Positions 6,944-16,200 of a stretch of DNA of 64,000 bases are shown piece by piece. The notes under the pieces are model-generated. The model did no database searches, was not told where the DNA came from, and saw nothing but the letters and a program-made list of their open reading frames with translations. Location of the stretch: the NCBI RefSeq assembly GCF_003352465.1, contig NZ_CP031153.1:1292465-1356464 (forward strand), in the 5' to 3' direction. The stretch's first letter is position 1; each line of letters begins with the position of its first letter. Position numbers and translations under genes: made by a program. This DNA is from Kordia sp. SMS9. GTDB lineage: Bacteria; Bacteroidota; Bacteroidia; Flavobacteriales; Flavobacteriaceae.

Positions 6944-8638
6944 ATGAGCAACATTACAATACACGAAAGAACAAGAGCGCAAGAATCATCAGGAGCTATT
7001 GAACGTTTGTATATTACCATGAGACATTTATTCAATCGTGGCTTTTACAAACCAATGGGCGTTTCTGGGGAAACCTTGCGTGAATCGTTGTTGTTGTTGC
7101 GTCCAGAAATTTATGGTTCGGTTGCGGATAAAAAGGCGGAAATCAACGGATTACTGTATGTAATTGATCGTTTGCCAATTGGTATTGAAGAATGTCGCTA
7201 TATCAATTTAACGTCGGATGAAGGATTTAAAAATTCGCACTTTAAAGTCATCATTCCACCAAAAAGACGCAGAAATTGTTACCGAATCGATGATGAACAA
7301 ATGAATATTGAGATCACGCGTGGCCGCTCTGAAATCTATGACATTTTAACGCATTTAACGTTTTTATTTATCGAATCGCACAAAATTTGTGACCGTGTAT
7401 TGATTAATGAAGATGGAGAAACAACGCGCGATTGGGAAAAATTAACACACGCTGTTGGCAAAAAGAAAAAGCTAAGTTTGGCAGAACGCGAAGTTGCTAT
7501 TACACATACGGCGAATATTTTAGGAAGAACTTTTGAAGAAATATTAGACGCACATCAAACTTTTTCTACCAAGGAAAATCCAGAGCGTTTTCTAAACATT
7601 ATTTATTGGTTAGGAAAATTAGCCATTGAAGAATGTACAAACGGTCAAAAAAGAAAAATTACCTTCAGTCCTGTACTGCGCGAACGTTTGGGACATCACA
7701 TTCATGGTGAAGTTTGGGCAAACAACATTAAAAAAGTACTCAAAACGCATCAGTTATTACACAGACCTATTCACATCATAAGTGCCAATATGCACAGTGT
7801 AATGAACTCTATATTTGCACCAAAACTATTGCAAAAACAACTCAATACTACAGACGAATTTGATATATTTGAAGCGTTAAGTGCTTCGGAAAGTAATGCG
7901 CTTCGTACTAAAGTAGAAAAAGAAGCGTTGAAAAAGGGAATGATTTACATCAAAGACGAATCAGGAACCAACATCAACGTGCAAATTTTTGATACGGCTA
8001 AAATTGATTTCAGTAAAACATCGTATACGTGTTGCGCAACCAATGATGCTGAAAAACCAGTATTATTTGTAATGGATTATGCCTTTGGAGAACAAGCGTA
8101 TGAAACCATTGATGAGTTTTTAAAACCCTACACGAGTGCGGACAAAACGCAAAAAGAATACTTAAATGTAGCGTCCGTGTCCATTATGGGAAAAGCGGGA
8201 ATCTTAGAAGGCGGAAAAGGAGACATCATGATTCCGTCGGCACATATATTTGAAGGAACAGCGGACAACTATCCTTTTAAAAACGAATTGAAAAAAGAAG
8301 ACTTAGAAGGTCACGGATTGCAAGTTTTTGAAGGTTCTATGATTACGGTATTAGGAACTTCATTACAAAACAAAGACATTTTAAAATTCTTTCACGATTC
8401 CACATGGAATGTCATTGGACTTGAAATGGAAGGAGCACATTATCAAAAAGCAGTGCAATCGGCTTCTAAAATACGAAGAAGTATTTCAGAAAATGTAAAA
8501 GTACGCTATGCATACTATGCTTCTGATAATCCTTTAGAAACTGGAAGCACGCTCGCTTCTGGCGGATTGGGAACTACGGGCGTAAAACCAACGTATTTAA
8601 TAACAAGAAAAATATTAGAACAACTATTTAACAACTAA
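6944..8638 (+). CDS. DUF6909-like protein with nucleoside-phosphorylase-like C-terminus
   Basis: This 564-residue protein resembles the Bacteroidota-restricted DUF6909 family, by recall rather than by search. The N-terminal half is helical with basic stretches (PPKRRRNCYRID). The C-terminal part (about 380-560) has nucleoside phosphorylase features: GKAGILEGGKGDIMIPSAH, then GLEMEGAHYQKA, which resembles the MEG/A ribose-binding motif of MTAN/PNP enzymes, and a Gly-rich end (ASGGLGTTG). A role in nucleotide or nucleoside metabolism is an inference. Start at ATG 6944 is favoured by the promoter box just upstream. The Wzz-like gene starts 10 bp after its stop. Confidence 0.65.
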   Translation: MSNITIHERTRAQESSGAIERLYITMRHLFNRGFYKPMGVSGETLRESLLLLRPEIYGSVADKKAEINGLLYVIDRLPIGIEECRYINLTSDEGFKNSHFKVIIPPKRRRNCYRIDDEQMNIEITRGRSEIYDILTHLTFLFIESHKICDRVLINEDGETTRDWEKLTHAVGKKKKLSLAEREVAITHTANILGRTFEEILDAHQTFSTKENPERFLNIIYWLGKLAIEECTNGQKRKITFSPVLRERLGHHIHGEVWANNIKKVLKTHQLLHRPIHIISANMHSVMNSIFAPKLLQKQLNTTDEFDIFEALSASESNALRTKVEKEALKKGMIYIKDESGTNINVQIFDTAKIDFSKTSYTCCATNDAEKPVLFVMDYAFGEQAYETIDEFLKPYTSADKTQKEYLNVASVSIMGKAGILEGGKGDIMIPSAHIFEGTADNYPFKNELKKEDLEGHGLQVFEGSMITVLGTSLQNKDILKFFHDSTWNVIGLEMEGAHYQKAVQSASKIRRSISENVKVRYAYYASDNPLETGSTLASGGLGTTGVKPTYLITRKILEQLFNN

Positions 8639-8648
8639 TAATAAGAAA

Positions 8649-9743
8649 ATGAGTGAAAATAGCCAAAACGTGTTGCCTGAACAACCACCAAAACCAGCAG
8701 GTAATGAAATAGACTTAAAAGAGCTGTTTAGAATGATAGGAAGTGCTTTCAACAGATTCTTCCTATTTATCCGAAATATTCTTTTATTCCTATTAGACTT
8801 ATTAATCAGAGCGCTAATCATCGTTAGAGTACACATTGTAAAATTTGCAATTGTCGGATTTTTAAGTATTGTTATAGGATGGTTTGTTGATTCAAGAAAA
8901 GAAGCAGTATTTGGATCAAGCATGTATGTAAAAACAAACTATGGAAGTACACGTCAATTATACTCAAACATTAAGTATTACCAAGGTCTTGTAGAAGAAG
9001 GTGACAGTATGAAACTTGCAGATATTTTTAGCATTACTAAAGATGAAGCAGGGAGTTTACGTGGATTTGTTATTGATCCAGATGTAACGGATAATGGAAT
9101 GCTAAAAGCATACAACGAATTCATGAAAACGGCCGATACAACGTTTGTCATGAATGAAATTGATTTCGAAAAATACAAGAAAAACACAAGTCCGATGGAT
9201 TTTAGCGTGCATCAAGTTTCTGTGTATTCTACCGAAAAAGAAATCATTCCAGCATTGCAAGAACCTATTGCCAAAAAGAATGTAGAAAACTTTCACATCA
9301 AGAGACAAAAAGAAATCAATCTTGAAAATCTTGAAAAATCAGTAAAAGCACTCGAAAAACAATTGATCCGAATCGATACGTTAAGTGAAGTGTATAAAGA
9401 TTTATTGTTGCAAGAGCCAAAAGAAAACTCTTCCAAAGCTTCGAATACCTATATTCAATTGGCATCCAATAACGAGAAAAAAACAAAAGAACTAGAATTA
9501 CTTGCAGTAAACGAGAAAATATCGAATAGAATTCTTGAAATCAATCGACAGAGAGAAATGGAAAGAGAAACCATCAATGTGTTAAGTGATTTTTCTCCTG
9601 GAGCAAGAATTCGATCGTTCTATGATAGGTATTTGTACAGAATTCCTATGATTACCGTATCATTATTGCTGATGTTTATCTTACTAAGAGAATTAAACCA
9701 ATACCTAAACACATACGCAGAAAACAAACGAATGAATGTCTAA
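8649..9743 (+). CDS. Wzz-like polysaccharide chain-length determinant family protein
   Basis: This is a 364-residue inner-membrane protein with the two-TM layout of Wzz/polysaccharide co-polymerases. After a short Pro-rich cytoplasmic start, one or two hydrophobic segments lie at about 36-78, then a periplasmic domain with a long coiled coil (about 215-310), and a C-terminal TM helix at about 331-347 (IPMITVSLLLMFILL). The first gene of the polysaccharide locus fits a role in setting chain length. It lacks the typical Pro-rich motif before the last TM helix, so it is a divergent relative. It overlaps rfbB by 8 bp. Confidence 0.65.
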   Translation: MSENSQNVLPEQPPKPAGNEIDLKELFRMIGSAFNRFFLFIRNILLFLLDLLIRALIIVRVHIVKFAIVGFLSIVIGWFVDSRKEAVFGSSMYVKTNYGSTRQLYSNIKYYQGLVEEGDSMKLADIFSITKDEAGSLRGFVIDPDVTDNGMLKAYNEFMKTADTTFVMNEIDFEKYKKNTSPMDFSVHQVSVYSTEKEIIPALQEPIAKKNVENFHIKRQKEINLENLEKSVKALEKQLIRIDTLSEVYKDLLLQEPKENSSKASNTYIQLASNNEKKTKELELLAVNEKISNRILEINRQREMERETINVLSDFSPGARIRSFYDRYLYRIPMITVSLLLMFILLRELNQYLNTYAENKRMNV

Positions 9744-10755
9744 AAATGCCGTACTTATTACTGGAGGAGCAGGATTTATAGGAGCAAACTATATTCCGTA
9801 TTTCTTGGAGCAACACCAAGACACCACAGTAGTAAATATTGACAAGCTTACGTATGCTGGCGATTTGGCAAATTTATCAGCAATCAGCAATCATAAAAAC
9901 TATCACTTTATAAAAGGTGATATTTGCGATCGAAATTTGATTGAGCAATTGTTTAAAACACACGATTTTAAAGCAGTTATTCACTTTGCCGCAGAATCAC
10001 ATGTAGACAACTCTATCAAAAATCCAGATGCGTTTATACAAACAAATATCTTTGGAACCTTCAATCTATTAGATGTCGCCAAAAAACATTGGATGGATGG
10101 ACCGAATCAAGTAAAACCAGGTTGTGAAGCTTGCCGTTTTCATCACATCTCAACAGATGAGGTATACGGAACGCTGGGCGAAACAGGTTTGTTTACGGAA
10201 GACACATCCTACGCACCAAACAGTCCGTACAGTGCTTCCAAAGCATCGTCTGATTTTATTGTGCGCAGTTACTTTCACACCTACGGAATGAATGTGGTAA
10301 CGACAAATTGCTCTAATAATTACGGACCGAAACAACATGATGAAAAGTTGATTCCAACCATCATTCGCAAAGCGGTTTCAGGAGAGCAAATTCCTATCTA
10401 TGGCGACGGAATGAACATTCGCGATTGGTTATACGTGTTAGATCATTGCAAAGGAATTCATCTCGTATATCAAACAGGAAAAGCTGGCGAAACCTACAAT
10501 ATTGGTGGACGAAACGAACGTACCAATATGTACATTGCCAACACAATTTGTGAACTATTAGACAAATTACGTCCCAAAGAAACCTCTTACAAAGCACAAA
10601 TTAGTTTTGTGACTGACCGACCTGGACACGATTTTCGCTACGCCATTGATGCCAGCAAAATAGAAAATGAACTCGGTTGGAAAGCCGCAGAAAACTTTGA
10701 ATCGGGCATTTTAAAAACAATTGAATGGTATTTAAAAAAATACGAAACAAAATAA
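9736..10755 (+). CDS. rfbB: dTDP-glucose 4,6-dehydratase
   Basis: This 339-residue enzyme converts dTDP-glucose to dTDP-4-keto-6-deoxyglucose, the second step of dTDP-L-rhamnose synthesis. It is an extended SDR with the NAD-binding motif GGAGFIG at 10-16, catalytic Thr140-Asp141-Glu142 (STDEVYG), and YSASK with Tyr165/Lys169. [11 protein letters not shown] at 84-94 is characteristic of RmlB. Length is normal. It overlaps the Wzz-like gene by 8 bp and is followed 7 bp later by rfbA, so the rhamnose genes form one operon. Confidence 0.95.
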   Translation: MSKNAVLITGGAGFIGANYIPYFLEQHQDTTVVNIDKLTYAGDLANLSAISNHKNYHFIKGDICDRNLIEQLFKTHDFKAVIHFAAESHVDNSIKNPDAFIQTNIFGTFNLLDVAKKHWMDGPNQVKPGCEACRFHHISTDEVYGTLGETGLFTEDTSYAPNSPYSASKASSDFIVRSYFHTYGMNVVTTNCSNNYGPKQHDEKLIPTIIRKAVSGEQIPIYGDGMNIRDWLYVLDHCKGIHLVYQTGKAGETYNIGGRNERTNMYIANTICELLDKLRPKETSYKAQISFVTDRPGHDFRYAIDASKIENELGWKAAENFESGILKTIEWYLKKYETK

Positions 10756-10762
10756 ACACAAA

Positions 10763-11620
10763 ATGAAGGGAATAGTATTAGCCGGTGGCTCAGGAACACG
10801 ATTGCATCCACTTACGTTAGCCGTAAGCAAGCAATTGATGCCTGTGTATGACAAACCGATGATCTATTATCCTGTCTCAACCTTAATAAGTGCGGGAATT
10901 CGTGAAATACTCATCATTTCCACACCGCAAGATTTGCCATTATTTAAAAAATTGTTGGGTGATGGAAAAAAGATTGGTTGCGAATTTCAGTATGAAGTAC
11001 AAGAAAACCCAAACGGACTCGCAGAAGCCTTCATCATTGGTGAAAAGTTTATTGGCGATGACAAAGTTGCCTTAATTTTGGGCGATAATATCTTTTACGG
11101 ATCAGGTTTGGCAAACCTATTGCAAGCCAACAACGACCCGCAAGGAGGCATTATTTACGCATATCACGTACACGATCCAGAACGTTATGGTGTGGTAGAA
11201 TTTGACAAAAACGGAAACGCCATTTCCATAGAAGAAAAACCTGCACAGCCAAAATCAAACTTCGCCGTGCCAGGTATTTATTTCTATGACAATGAAGTGG
11301 TAACAATTGCCAAAAACATACAACCAAGTGGTCGTGGCGAACTTGAAATTACCGATGTAAATCGTGTATACTTGGAAAAAGGAAAACTCAGCGTAAGCAT
11401 TCTCGACAGAGGAACGGCTTGGCTAGATACAGGAACATTCAACTCGCTCATGCAAGCGTCACAATTTGTACAAGTCATTGAAGAACGACAAGGACTCAAA
11501 ATTGGCGCCATTGAAGAAGCAGCATACCGAATGGGATTCATTACCAAAGAACAACTAGATGCATTGGCGAAACCTTTATTAAAAAGTGGGTACGGAAAAC
11601 ATCTATTAGAAATACAATAA
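10763..11620 (+). CDS. rfbA: Glucose-1-phosphate thymidylyltransferase
   Basis: This 285-residue enzyme joins glucose-1-phosphate and dTTP to give dTDP-glucose, the first step of the rhamnose pathway. The nucleotidyltransferase signature [11 protein letters not shown] sits at 8-18, followed by [24 protein letters not shown] and EEKPAQPKS are also typical of RmlA. Length is standard. It lies between rfbB and rfbC. Confidence 0.95.
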   Translation: MKGIVLAGGSGTRLHPLTLAVSKQLMPVYDKPMIYYPVSTLISAGIREILIISTPQDLPLFKKLLGDGKKIGCEFQYEVQENPNGLAEAFIIGEKFIGDDKVALILGDNIFYGSGLANLLQANNDPQGGIIYAYHVHDPERYGVVEFDKNGNAISIEEKPAQPKSNFAVPGIYFYDNEVVTIAKNIQPSGRGELEITDVNRVYLEKGKLSVSILDRGTAWLDTGTFNSLMQASQFVQVIEERQGLKIGAIEEAAYRMGFITKEQLDALAKPLLKSGYGKHLLEIQ

Positions 11621-11628
11621 AAAACGTC

Positions 11629-12162
11629 TTGAACATAACACATACACCATTAGCAGGCTGTTTTGTCCTAGAACCTCAAGTATTTGGAGACTCTAGAGGA
11701 AGCTTTATGGAAAGTTACAACGAACAAAAATTCCCAGCAAAGGTTCATTTTGTACAAGACAATCAATCCATTTCACAAAAAGGAGTTTTGCGCGGATTGC
11801 ACTTTCAAAAAGGCGCACATGCACAAGCAAAACTCGTACGTGTCATTCGTGGAGAAGTATTAGATGTGGCGGTAGACATTCGTCCAGATTCTAAAACCTA
11901 CGGACAGCATTTTTCCATCATTCTAAATGCCGAAAACAACAAACAGCTCTTTGTTCCAAGAGGATTTGCACATGGTTTTGCCGTGTTGGAAGATGATACT
12001 ATTTTCGCTTACAAATGTGATAATTTCTACAACAAAGAAGCAGAATCAGGCATTATATACAACGATCCAGACATTGCAATTGACTGGAAACTTTCTGAGG
12101 AAGAAATCATGCTTTCAGACAAAGACAAACTATTGCCAAACTTGAAATCGCTATCGTTATGA
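11629..12162 (+). CDS. rfbC: dTDP-4-dehydrorhamnose 3,5-epimerase
   Basis: This is a 177-residue cupin epimerase acting on dTDP-4-keto-6-deoxyglucose. The RmlC signature GVLRGLHFQKG is at 52-62 with the catalytic His58, then QAKLVRVIRGEVLDVAVDIR and a later PRGFAHGFAVL. The start is TTG at 11629: translation from it begins ITHTPLAGCFVLEP, which matches the family N-terminus (typically ...ERTPLAGCYVIEP), and no ATG is available at that position. It overlaps rfbD by 4 bp (ATGA). Confidence 0.93.
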   Translation: MNITHTPLAGCFVLEPQVFGDSRGSFMESYNEQKFPAKVHFVQDNQSISQKGVLRGLHFQKGAHAQAKLVRVIRGEVLDVAVDIRPDSKTYGQHFSIILNAENNKQLFVPRGFAHGFAVLEDDTIFAYKCDNFYNKEAESGIIYNDPDIAIDWKLSEEEIMLSDKDKLLPNLKSLSL

Positions 12163-13013
12163 AATCGGTTTTGGTAACAGGCGCCAACGGGCAACTAGGA
12201 CAGTGTATTCAAAAGATACAAGCAGCACATTCGGACATCAACTTTCATTTTGCTTCTATTGACGAGCTAGACATTACAGACACTCAAAAAGTACAGGAAT
12301 TCTTCTTGAAAAATTCGTATGATTACTGTGTAAATTGTGCCGCGTACACCAATGTGGAACTTGCAGAAAGTGAGGAAGACAAAGCGTATTTGGTGAACGC
12401 AGAAGCAGCCAAAAATCTCGCGAAAGCGTGTGCCGACAACAAGGTGACAATGATTCATATTTCTACCGATTATGTATTTGATGGCACAAAAACGACTCCA
12501 TACTTGGAAACAGACGCAACAAATCCGATCAGTGTGTATGGCGCGTCTAAACTAAAAGGAGAACAAAACGTGCAAGCGGTTTCTGAAAAGTACTTTATCA
12601 TTCGTACGTCGTGGTTGTATGCGGAATTTGGAAAGAATTTCTATAAAACCATGCTTCAAAAAGCCAAAGAAAAGGCAAATCTCACCATTACAACGGAACA
12701 AACAGGAACGCCAACTAACGCCAACGATTTGGCAGCATTGATCGTCAAAATCATCAACACAAACAATACAAACTACGGCATCTATCACTTTAGCAATGAT
12801 GGTGAAGCAACTTGGTACGATTTCACGAAAGAAATCATTCAAAATATGCATCTGGCGGAAGCCGATCAACCTTCACTAAAACCTGTAGACAGCTATAAAA
12901 CCAAAGCAGCGCGCCCTAAAAACAGCGTGTTAGACAAAACGAAAGTTCGCAGCATTATTGAAACCATTTCTTGGCAAGAAAGTCTGCGCAACCTCATGAA
13001 AAACTCCAACTAA
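12159..13013 (+). CDS. rfbD: dTDP-4-dehydrorhamnose reductase
   Basis: This 284-residue SDR catalyses the last step to dTDP-L-rhamnose. GANGQLGQ at 8-15 binds NAD(P)H, STDYVFDG is near 105, and the active-site YGASK follows NPISV. RTSWLY and the C-terminal RPKNSVLDKTK are RmlD-specific. It overlaps rfbC by 4 bp and is followed at once by cysQ. Confidence 0.95.
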   Translation: MKSVLVTGANGQLGQCIQKIQAAHSDINFHFASIDELDITDTQKVQEFFLKNSYDYCVNCAAYTNVELAESEEDKAYLVNAEAAKNLAKACADNKVTMIHISTDYVFDGTKTTPYLETDATNPISVYGASKLKGEQNVQAVSEKYFIIRTSWLYAEFGKNFYKTMLQKAKEKANLTITTEQTGTPTNANDLAALIVKIINTNNTNYGIYHFSNDGEATWYDFTKEIIQNMHLAEADQPSLKPVDSYKTKAARPKNSVLDKTKVRSIIETISWQESLRNLMKNSN

Positions 13014-13017
13014 CTTG

Positions 13018-13815
13018 ATGAACGAATATCTATACAAAGCCATTGAAACTTCCGTACATGCAGGCGGAATTATTATGGATATTTACGAAAATCAGATTGT
13101 AGCTGTTGAAACGAAATCAGACAATTCTCCCGTAACCATTGCCGATAAAAAAGCCAACGTATACATTGAAAAAGAATTGGAAAGCACGCAAATTCCTGTG
13201 CTCAGTGAAGAAGGCGAACACGCACATTACGACATTCGCCAACACTGGCAACAATGCTGGATTGTAGATCCGCTGGACGGCACGAAAGAATTCATTAAAC
13301 GAAATGGCGAATTTACCGTCAATATTGCATTGGTAGAAAACGGAGTTTCGTTATTAGGCGTTATCTACATTCCTGCGGTAAAATCAGTATACTTTGCCAT
13401 TCCTGCGGAAAAAAAAGCGTTCAAATTGGAATTGGAAGAACATACCATAACGCGTGACATGCTCACAAACGCTGAACAAATTTTTGCTGCAGACGAAAGT
13501 GACGAAATTACCTTAACTTCTAGTCATTCATATACCAATCAAAAAGTAGTAGACCTTATTGACACGCTTGAAACCGAAGGAAAAGAAGTCAATCTCATCA
13601 TGGCAGGAAGCTCGTTAAAATTTTGCCTAATGGCAGAAGGACAAGCTTCGTATTATCCGCGATACGCACCAACAATGGAATGGGACACGGCTGCCGGACA
13701 TGCTATTTGCAACGCTGTCGGACTCGAAGTATATTCCTTAGAAACCAACAAACCCCTAAAATACAACAAAGAAAACCTACTAAATCCGTGGTTTCTTGTT
13801 AGAAAAGTACGATAA
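13018..13815 (+). CDS. cysQ: 3'(2'),5'-bisphosphate nucleotidase CysQ
   Basis: This roughly 265-residue inositol-monophosphatase-fold phosphatase removes the 3' phosphate from PAP/PAPS. Metal-site motifs are SEEGE (near 62), DPLDGTKEF (near 82-90) and WDTAAGHA near the C-terminus. An adjacent TTG at 13015 could add one residue; I prefer the ATG at 13018. It lies directly behind rfbD. Its placement in polysaccharide loci is common and may reflect sulfated sugars or simple housekeeping. A large hairpin follows. Confidence 0.9.
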   Translation: MNEYLYKAIETSVHAGGIIMDIYENQIVAVETKSDNSPVTIADKKANVYIEKELESTQIPVLSEEGEHAHYDIRQHWQQCWIVDPLDGTKEFIKRNGEFTVNIALVENGVSLLGVIYIPAVKSVYFAIPAEKKAFKLELEEHTITRDMLTNAEQIFAADESDEITLTSSHSYTNQKVVDLIDTLETEGKEVNLIMAGSSLKFCLMAEGQASYYPRYAPTMEWDTAAGHAICNAVGLEVYSLETNKPLKYNKENLLNPWFLVRKVR

Positions 13816-13820
13816 TTAAA

Positions 13821-13859
13821 AAGGGGATAAAACCCTTTCTGCAAAGGGTATTTCCCCTT
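13821..13859. other. Two-tier hairpin between cysQ and the next unit
   Basis: An outer 7-bp stem pairs AAGGGGA (13821-13827) with TCCCCTT (13853-13859). An inner 7-bp stem pairs ACCCTTT (13832-13838) with AAAGGGT (13843-13849) around a CTGC loop. On the plus strand no T-run follows; on the minus strand a TTTTT run follows. It may end cysQ transcription weakly or block antisense transcription. Confidence 0.6.
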
Positions 13860-13896
13860 AAAAGTCATTTATTTCCTAGAATTAAAATTTATAGCT

Positions 13897-13904
13897 AGTT
13901 TTGC
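13897..13904 (+). promoter_or_regulatory. Internal Bacteroidota -7 box before the 4-epimerase gene
   Basis: TAGTTTTG matches TAnnTTTG and ends 16 bp before the ATG at 13921. Together with the hairpin upstream, it suggests a new transcription unit starts here. Confidence 0.5.
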
Positions 13905-13920
13905 AGCGAATCATAGCAAC

Positions 13921-14916
13921 ATGTATCAAGAAGCATATTACCCAGAACACCTACATACGTATCGTTTTTTAATTACCGGCGGCGCAGGATTTATTGGAGC
14001 CAATTTGGTGGAGTATCTACTAAAACACAACGCCCAAAAAGTACGTGTATTAGACAACTTAGCCACAGGTTTTAAACACAATATTGCCGAATTTGAATCG
14101 CACCCAAATTTTGAATTCATTCAAGGAGATATTCGCAATTTGGAAACCTGTAAAAACGCTGTCGCGGGAATGGACTTTGTGCTACATCAAGCCGCGTTGG
14201 GTTCCGTACCACGTTCGTTTAACGATCCTATTGCTTCTAATGAAGTAAACATTACAGGCTCTCTAAACATGCTGGTAGCTTCGCGCGATGCTGGTGTGAA
14301 ACGTATGATATATGCAGCTTCTTCCAGTACGTATGGCGATAGCAAAGCATTGCCCAAGCAAGAAGAAATTATCGGGAAACCATTATCTCCGTATGCAATT
14401 ACCAAATATGTAAACGAACTGTACGCAGACAATTTCTCTACAAACTTTGACTTTCACACGATCGGATTGCGTTATTTCAACGTTTTTGGACCCAAACAAA
14501 ACGTACAAGGCGCGTATGCAGCCGTCATTCCACTATTTTTCAACGCAGGAATCCATAACACAAACGTAACCATCAATGGGGATGGAAATCAAACGAGAGA
14601 TTTTACTTTTGTTGAAAATGTAGTGCAAGCAAACATAAAGGCGTTATTTGCAGAAATTACAAAACATGAAGTCATCAATGTAGCTGTGGGCGATCGCATT
14701 AGTGTGAACGATTTGTGGAACAATATCAAAGAAATTACACAAAGTACTATTGAAGCTTCTCACGGAGAAAGTAGAATAGGCGATGTACGCGATTCTTTGG
14801 CCGATATTTCAAAAGCAAAGCGCATTTTAGGCTACACTCCAAAATACACCGTGCGCGATGGTTTAAGCATTACGCACGACTTTTTTAAAAAACAAGCGGA
14901 AGCAAATGACAAATAA
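13921..14916 (+). CDS. UDP-N-acetylglucosamine 4-epimerase, WbpP/TviC-type SDR
   Basis: This is a 331-residue extended SDR epimerase. The N-terminal extension (YQEAYYPEHLHTYRFLITGG) before GGAGFIGAN is typical of WbpP/WbgU/TviC enzymes, which interconvert UDP-GlcNAc/GalNAc or their uronic acids. HQAALGSVPRSFNDP and YAITK (active-site Tyr/Lys) also match this group. It overlaps the next gene, a TviB/WbpO-like dehydrogenase, by 11 bp. That TviC-TviB pairing points to a GalNAcA- or GlcNAcA-type sugar. Confidence 0.85.
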   Translation: MYQEAYYPEHLHTYRFLITGGAGFIGANLVEYLLKHNAQKVRVLDNLATGFKHNIAEFESHPNFEFIQGDIRNLETCKNAVAGMDFVLHQAALGSVPRSFNDPIASNEVNITGSLNMLVASRDAGVKRMIYAASSSTYGDSKALPKQEEIIGKPLSPYAITKYVNELYADNFSTNFDFHTIGLRYFNVFGPKQNVQGAYAAVIPLFFNAGIHNTNVTINGDGNQTRDFTFVENVVQANIKALFAEITKHEVINVAVGDRISVNDLWNNIKEITQSTIEASHGESRIGDVRDSLADISKAKRILGYTPKYTVRDGLSITHDFFKKQAEANDK

Positions 14917-16165
14917 GATACTTTCTATAATAGGTTTAGGATATGTTGGATTGCCATTGGCGGTTGAATTCAGCAAAAAAGGGTATCAAGTCATTGGGTT
15001 TGATATCAATGCTGCGCGAATTCAAGAGTTGCAACAAGGAAACGATCATACGCTTGAAGTAAGCCGCGAGGAATTGCAAGAAGCCACTAGCTTACACTAT
15101 ACGAACCAAGCGTCCGATCTCGCGAAAGCGAACATATACATCGTCACAGTTCCGACACCCATTACCGAACATAAATTTCCAGATTTAACACCTTTAGAAG
15201 CTGCTTCTACTTTAGTTGGTTCGGTGTTGGGCAAAGATGATATTGTCATTTATGAATCCACCGTGTTTCCAGGTTGTACCGAAGAAGTGTGTGTGCCTAT
15301 TTTAGAAGCACAAAGCGGATTGGTATTTAATACAGATTTTTTCTGCGGATATTCTCCAGAAAGAATCAATCCGGGCGATAAAAAACACAGAGTTAATAAT
15401 ATTGTGAAAGTTACCTCAGGAAGCACGCCTGAAATTGCCGAAACGATTGATGCATTGTATAAAAGTATTGTTACGGTAGGCACGTTTAAAGCGTCATCCA
15501 TCAAAGTAGCAGAAGCTGCCAAAGTCATTGAAAATTCGCAACGCGATATCAACATTGCGTTTGTCAACGAATTGGCATTAATCTTTGGAAAATTAGGCAT
15601 TGACACACACGAAGTATTAGAAGCTGCGGGAACCAAATGGAATTTTTTACCGTTTACGCCAGGTTTGGTGGGCGGACATTGCATTGGCGTAGATCCATAT
15701 TACTTAACACACAAGGCGAAAAGTGTTGGATACATTCCGCAGGTCATCTTAGCCGGAAGAAAAATAAACGATAACATGGGCAAATACATTGCAGAACGCG
15801 TTGTAAAACTCATGATCAAGCAAGAAAAACTCATCAAAGGCGCCAAAGTGACCATTTTGGGCATCACTTTTAAAGAAAATTGCCCAGATATTAGAAATAC
15901 ACGCGTTATTGACATTGTACACGAACTTACCGAATACGGGATTGAAGTTGAGGTATTTGACGACAATGTAAATGCTGCTGAAGTAAAAAAGGAATACGAT
16001 ATTGATTTGGTTTCGACGATTTCAAACGACACCAGAGCGATTATTTTGGCAGTTGCCCATAAAAGTTTCAATAAAATTGACGTAACTCCCTTTTTTAAAG
16101 CAGGATGTATTATTTTTGACGCGAAAAATTTCTTCCCTAAACCAATAGTTACAGAGAGATTATAG
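14906..16165 (+). CDS. UDP-N-acetylhexosamine 6-dehydrogenase, TviB/WbpO-type
   Basis: This is a 419-residue nucleotide-sugar dehydrogenase that oxidises C6 of a UDP-HexNAc to the uronic acid with NAD+. The Rossmann motif GLGYVGLPLAVEFS is near 11-24, TVPTPI is near 84, and the catalytic Cys lies in GGHCIGVDPYYL (near 260). The NAD-binding C-terminal domain is present (GITFKENCPDIRNTR). The sequence is closer to TviB/WbpO than to WecC or Ugd, both of which also occur in this window. It overlaps the 4-epimerase gene. Confidence 0.88.
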   Translation: MTNKILSIIGLGYVGLPLAVEFSKKGYQVIGFDINAARIQELQQGNDHTLEVSREELQEATSLHYTNQASDLAKANIYIVTVPTPITEHKFPDLTPLEAASTLVGSVLGKDDIVIYESTVFPGCTEEVCVPILEAQSGLVFNTDFFCGYSPERINPGDKKHRVNNIVKVTSGSTPEIAETIDALYKSIVTVGTFKASSIKVAEAAKVIENSQRDINIAFVNELALIFGKLGIDTHEVLEAAGTKWNFLPFTPGLVGGHCIGVDPYYLTHKAKSVGYIPQVILAGRKINDNMGKYIAERVVKLMIKQEKLIKGAKVTILGITFKENCPDIRNTRVIDIVHELTEYGIEVEVFDDNVNAAEVKKEYDIDLVSTISNDTRAIILAVAHKSFNKIDVTPFFKAGCIIFDAKNFFPKPIVTERL

Positions 16166-16200
16166 CCGTAAAACACTAAATAAAGAACAAAAACAAACTG

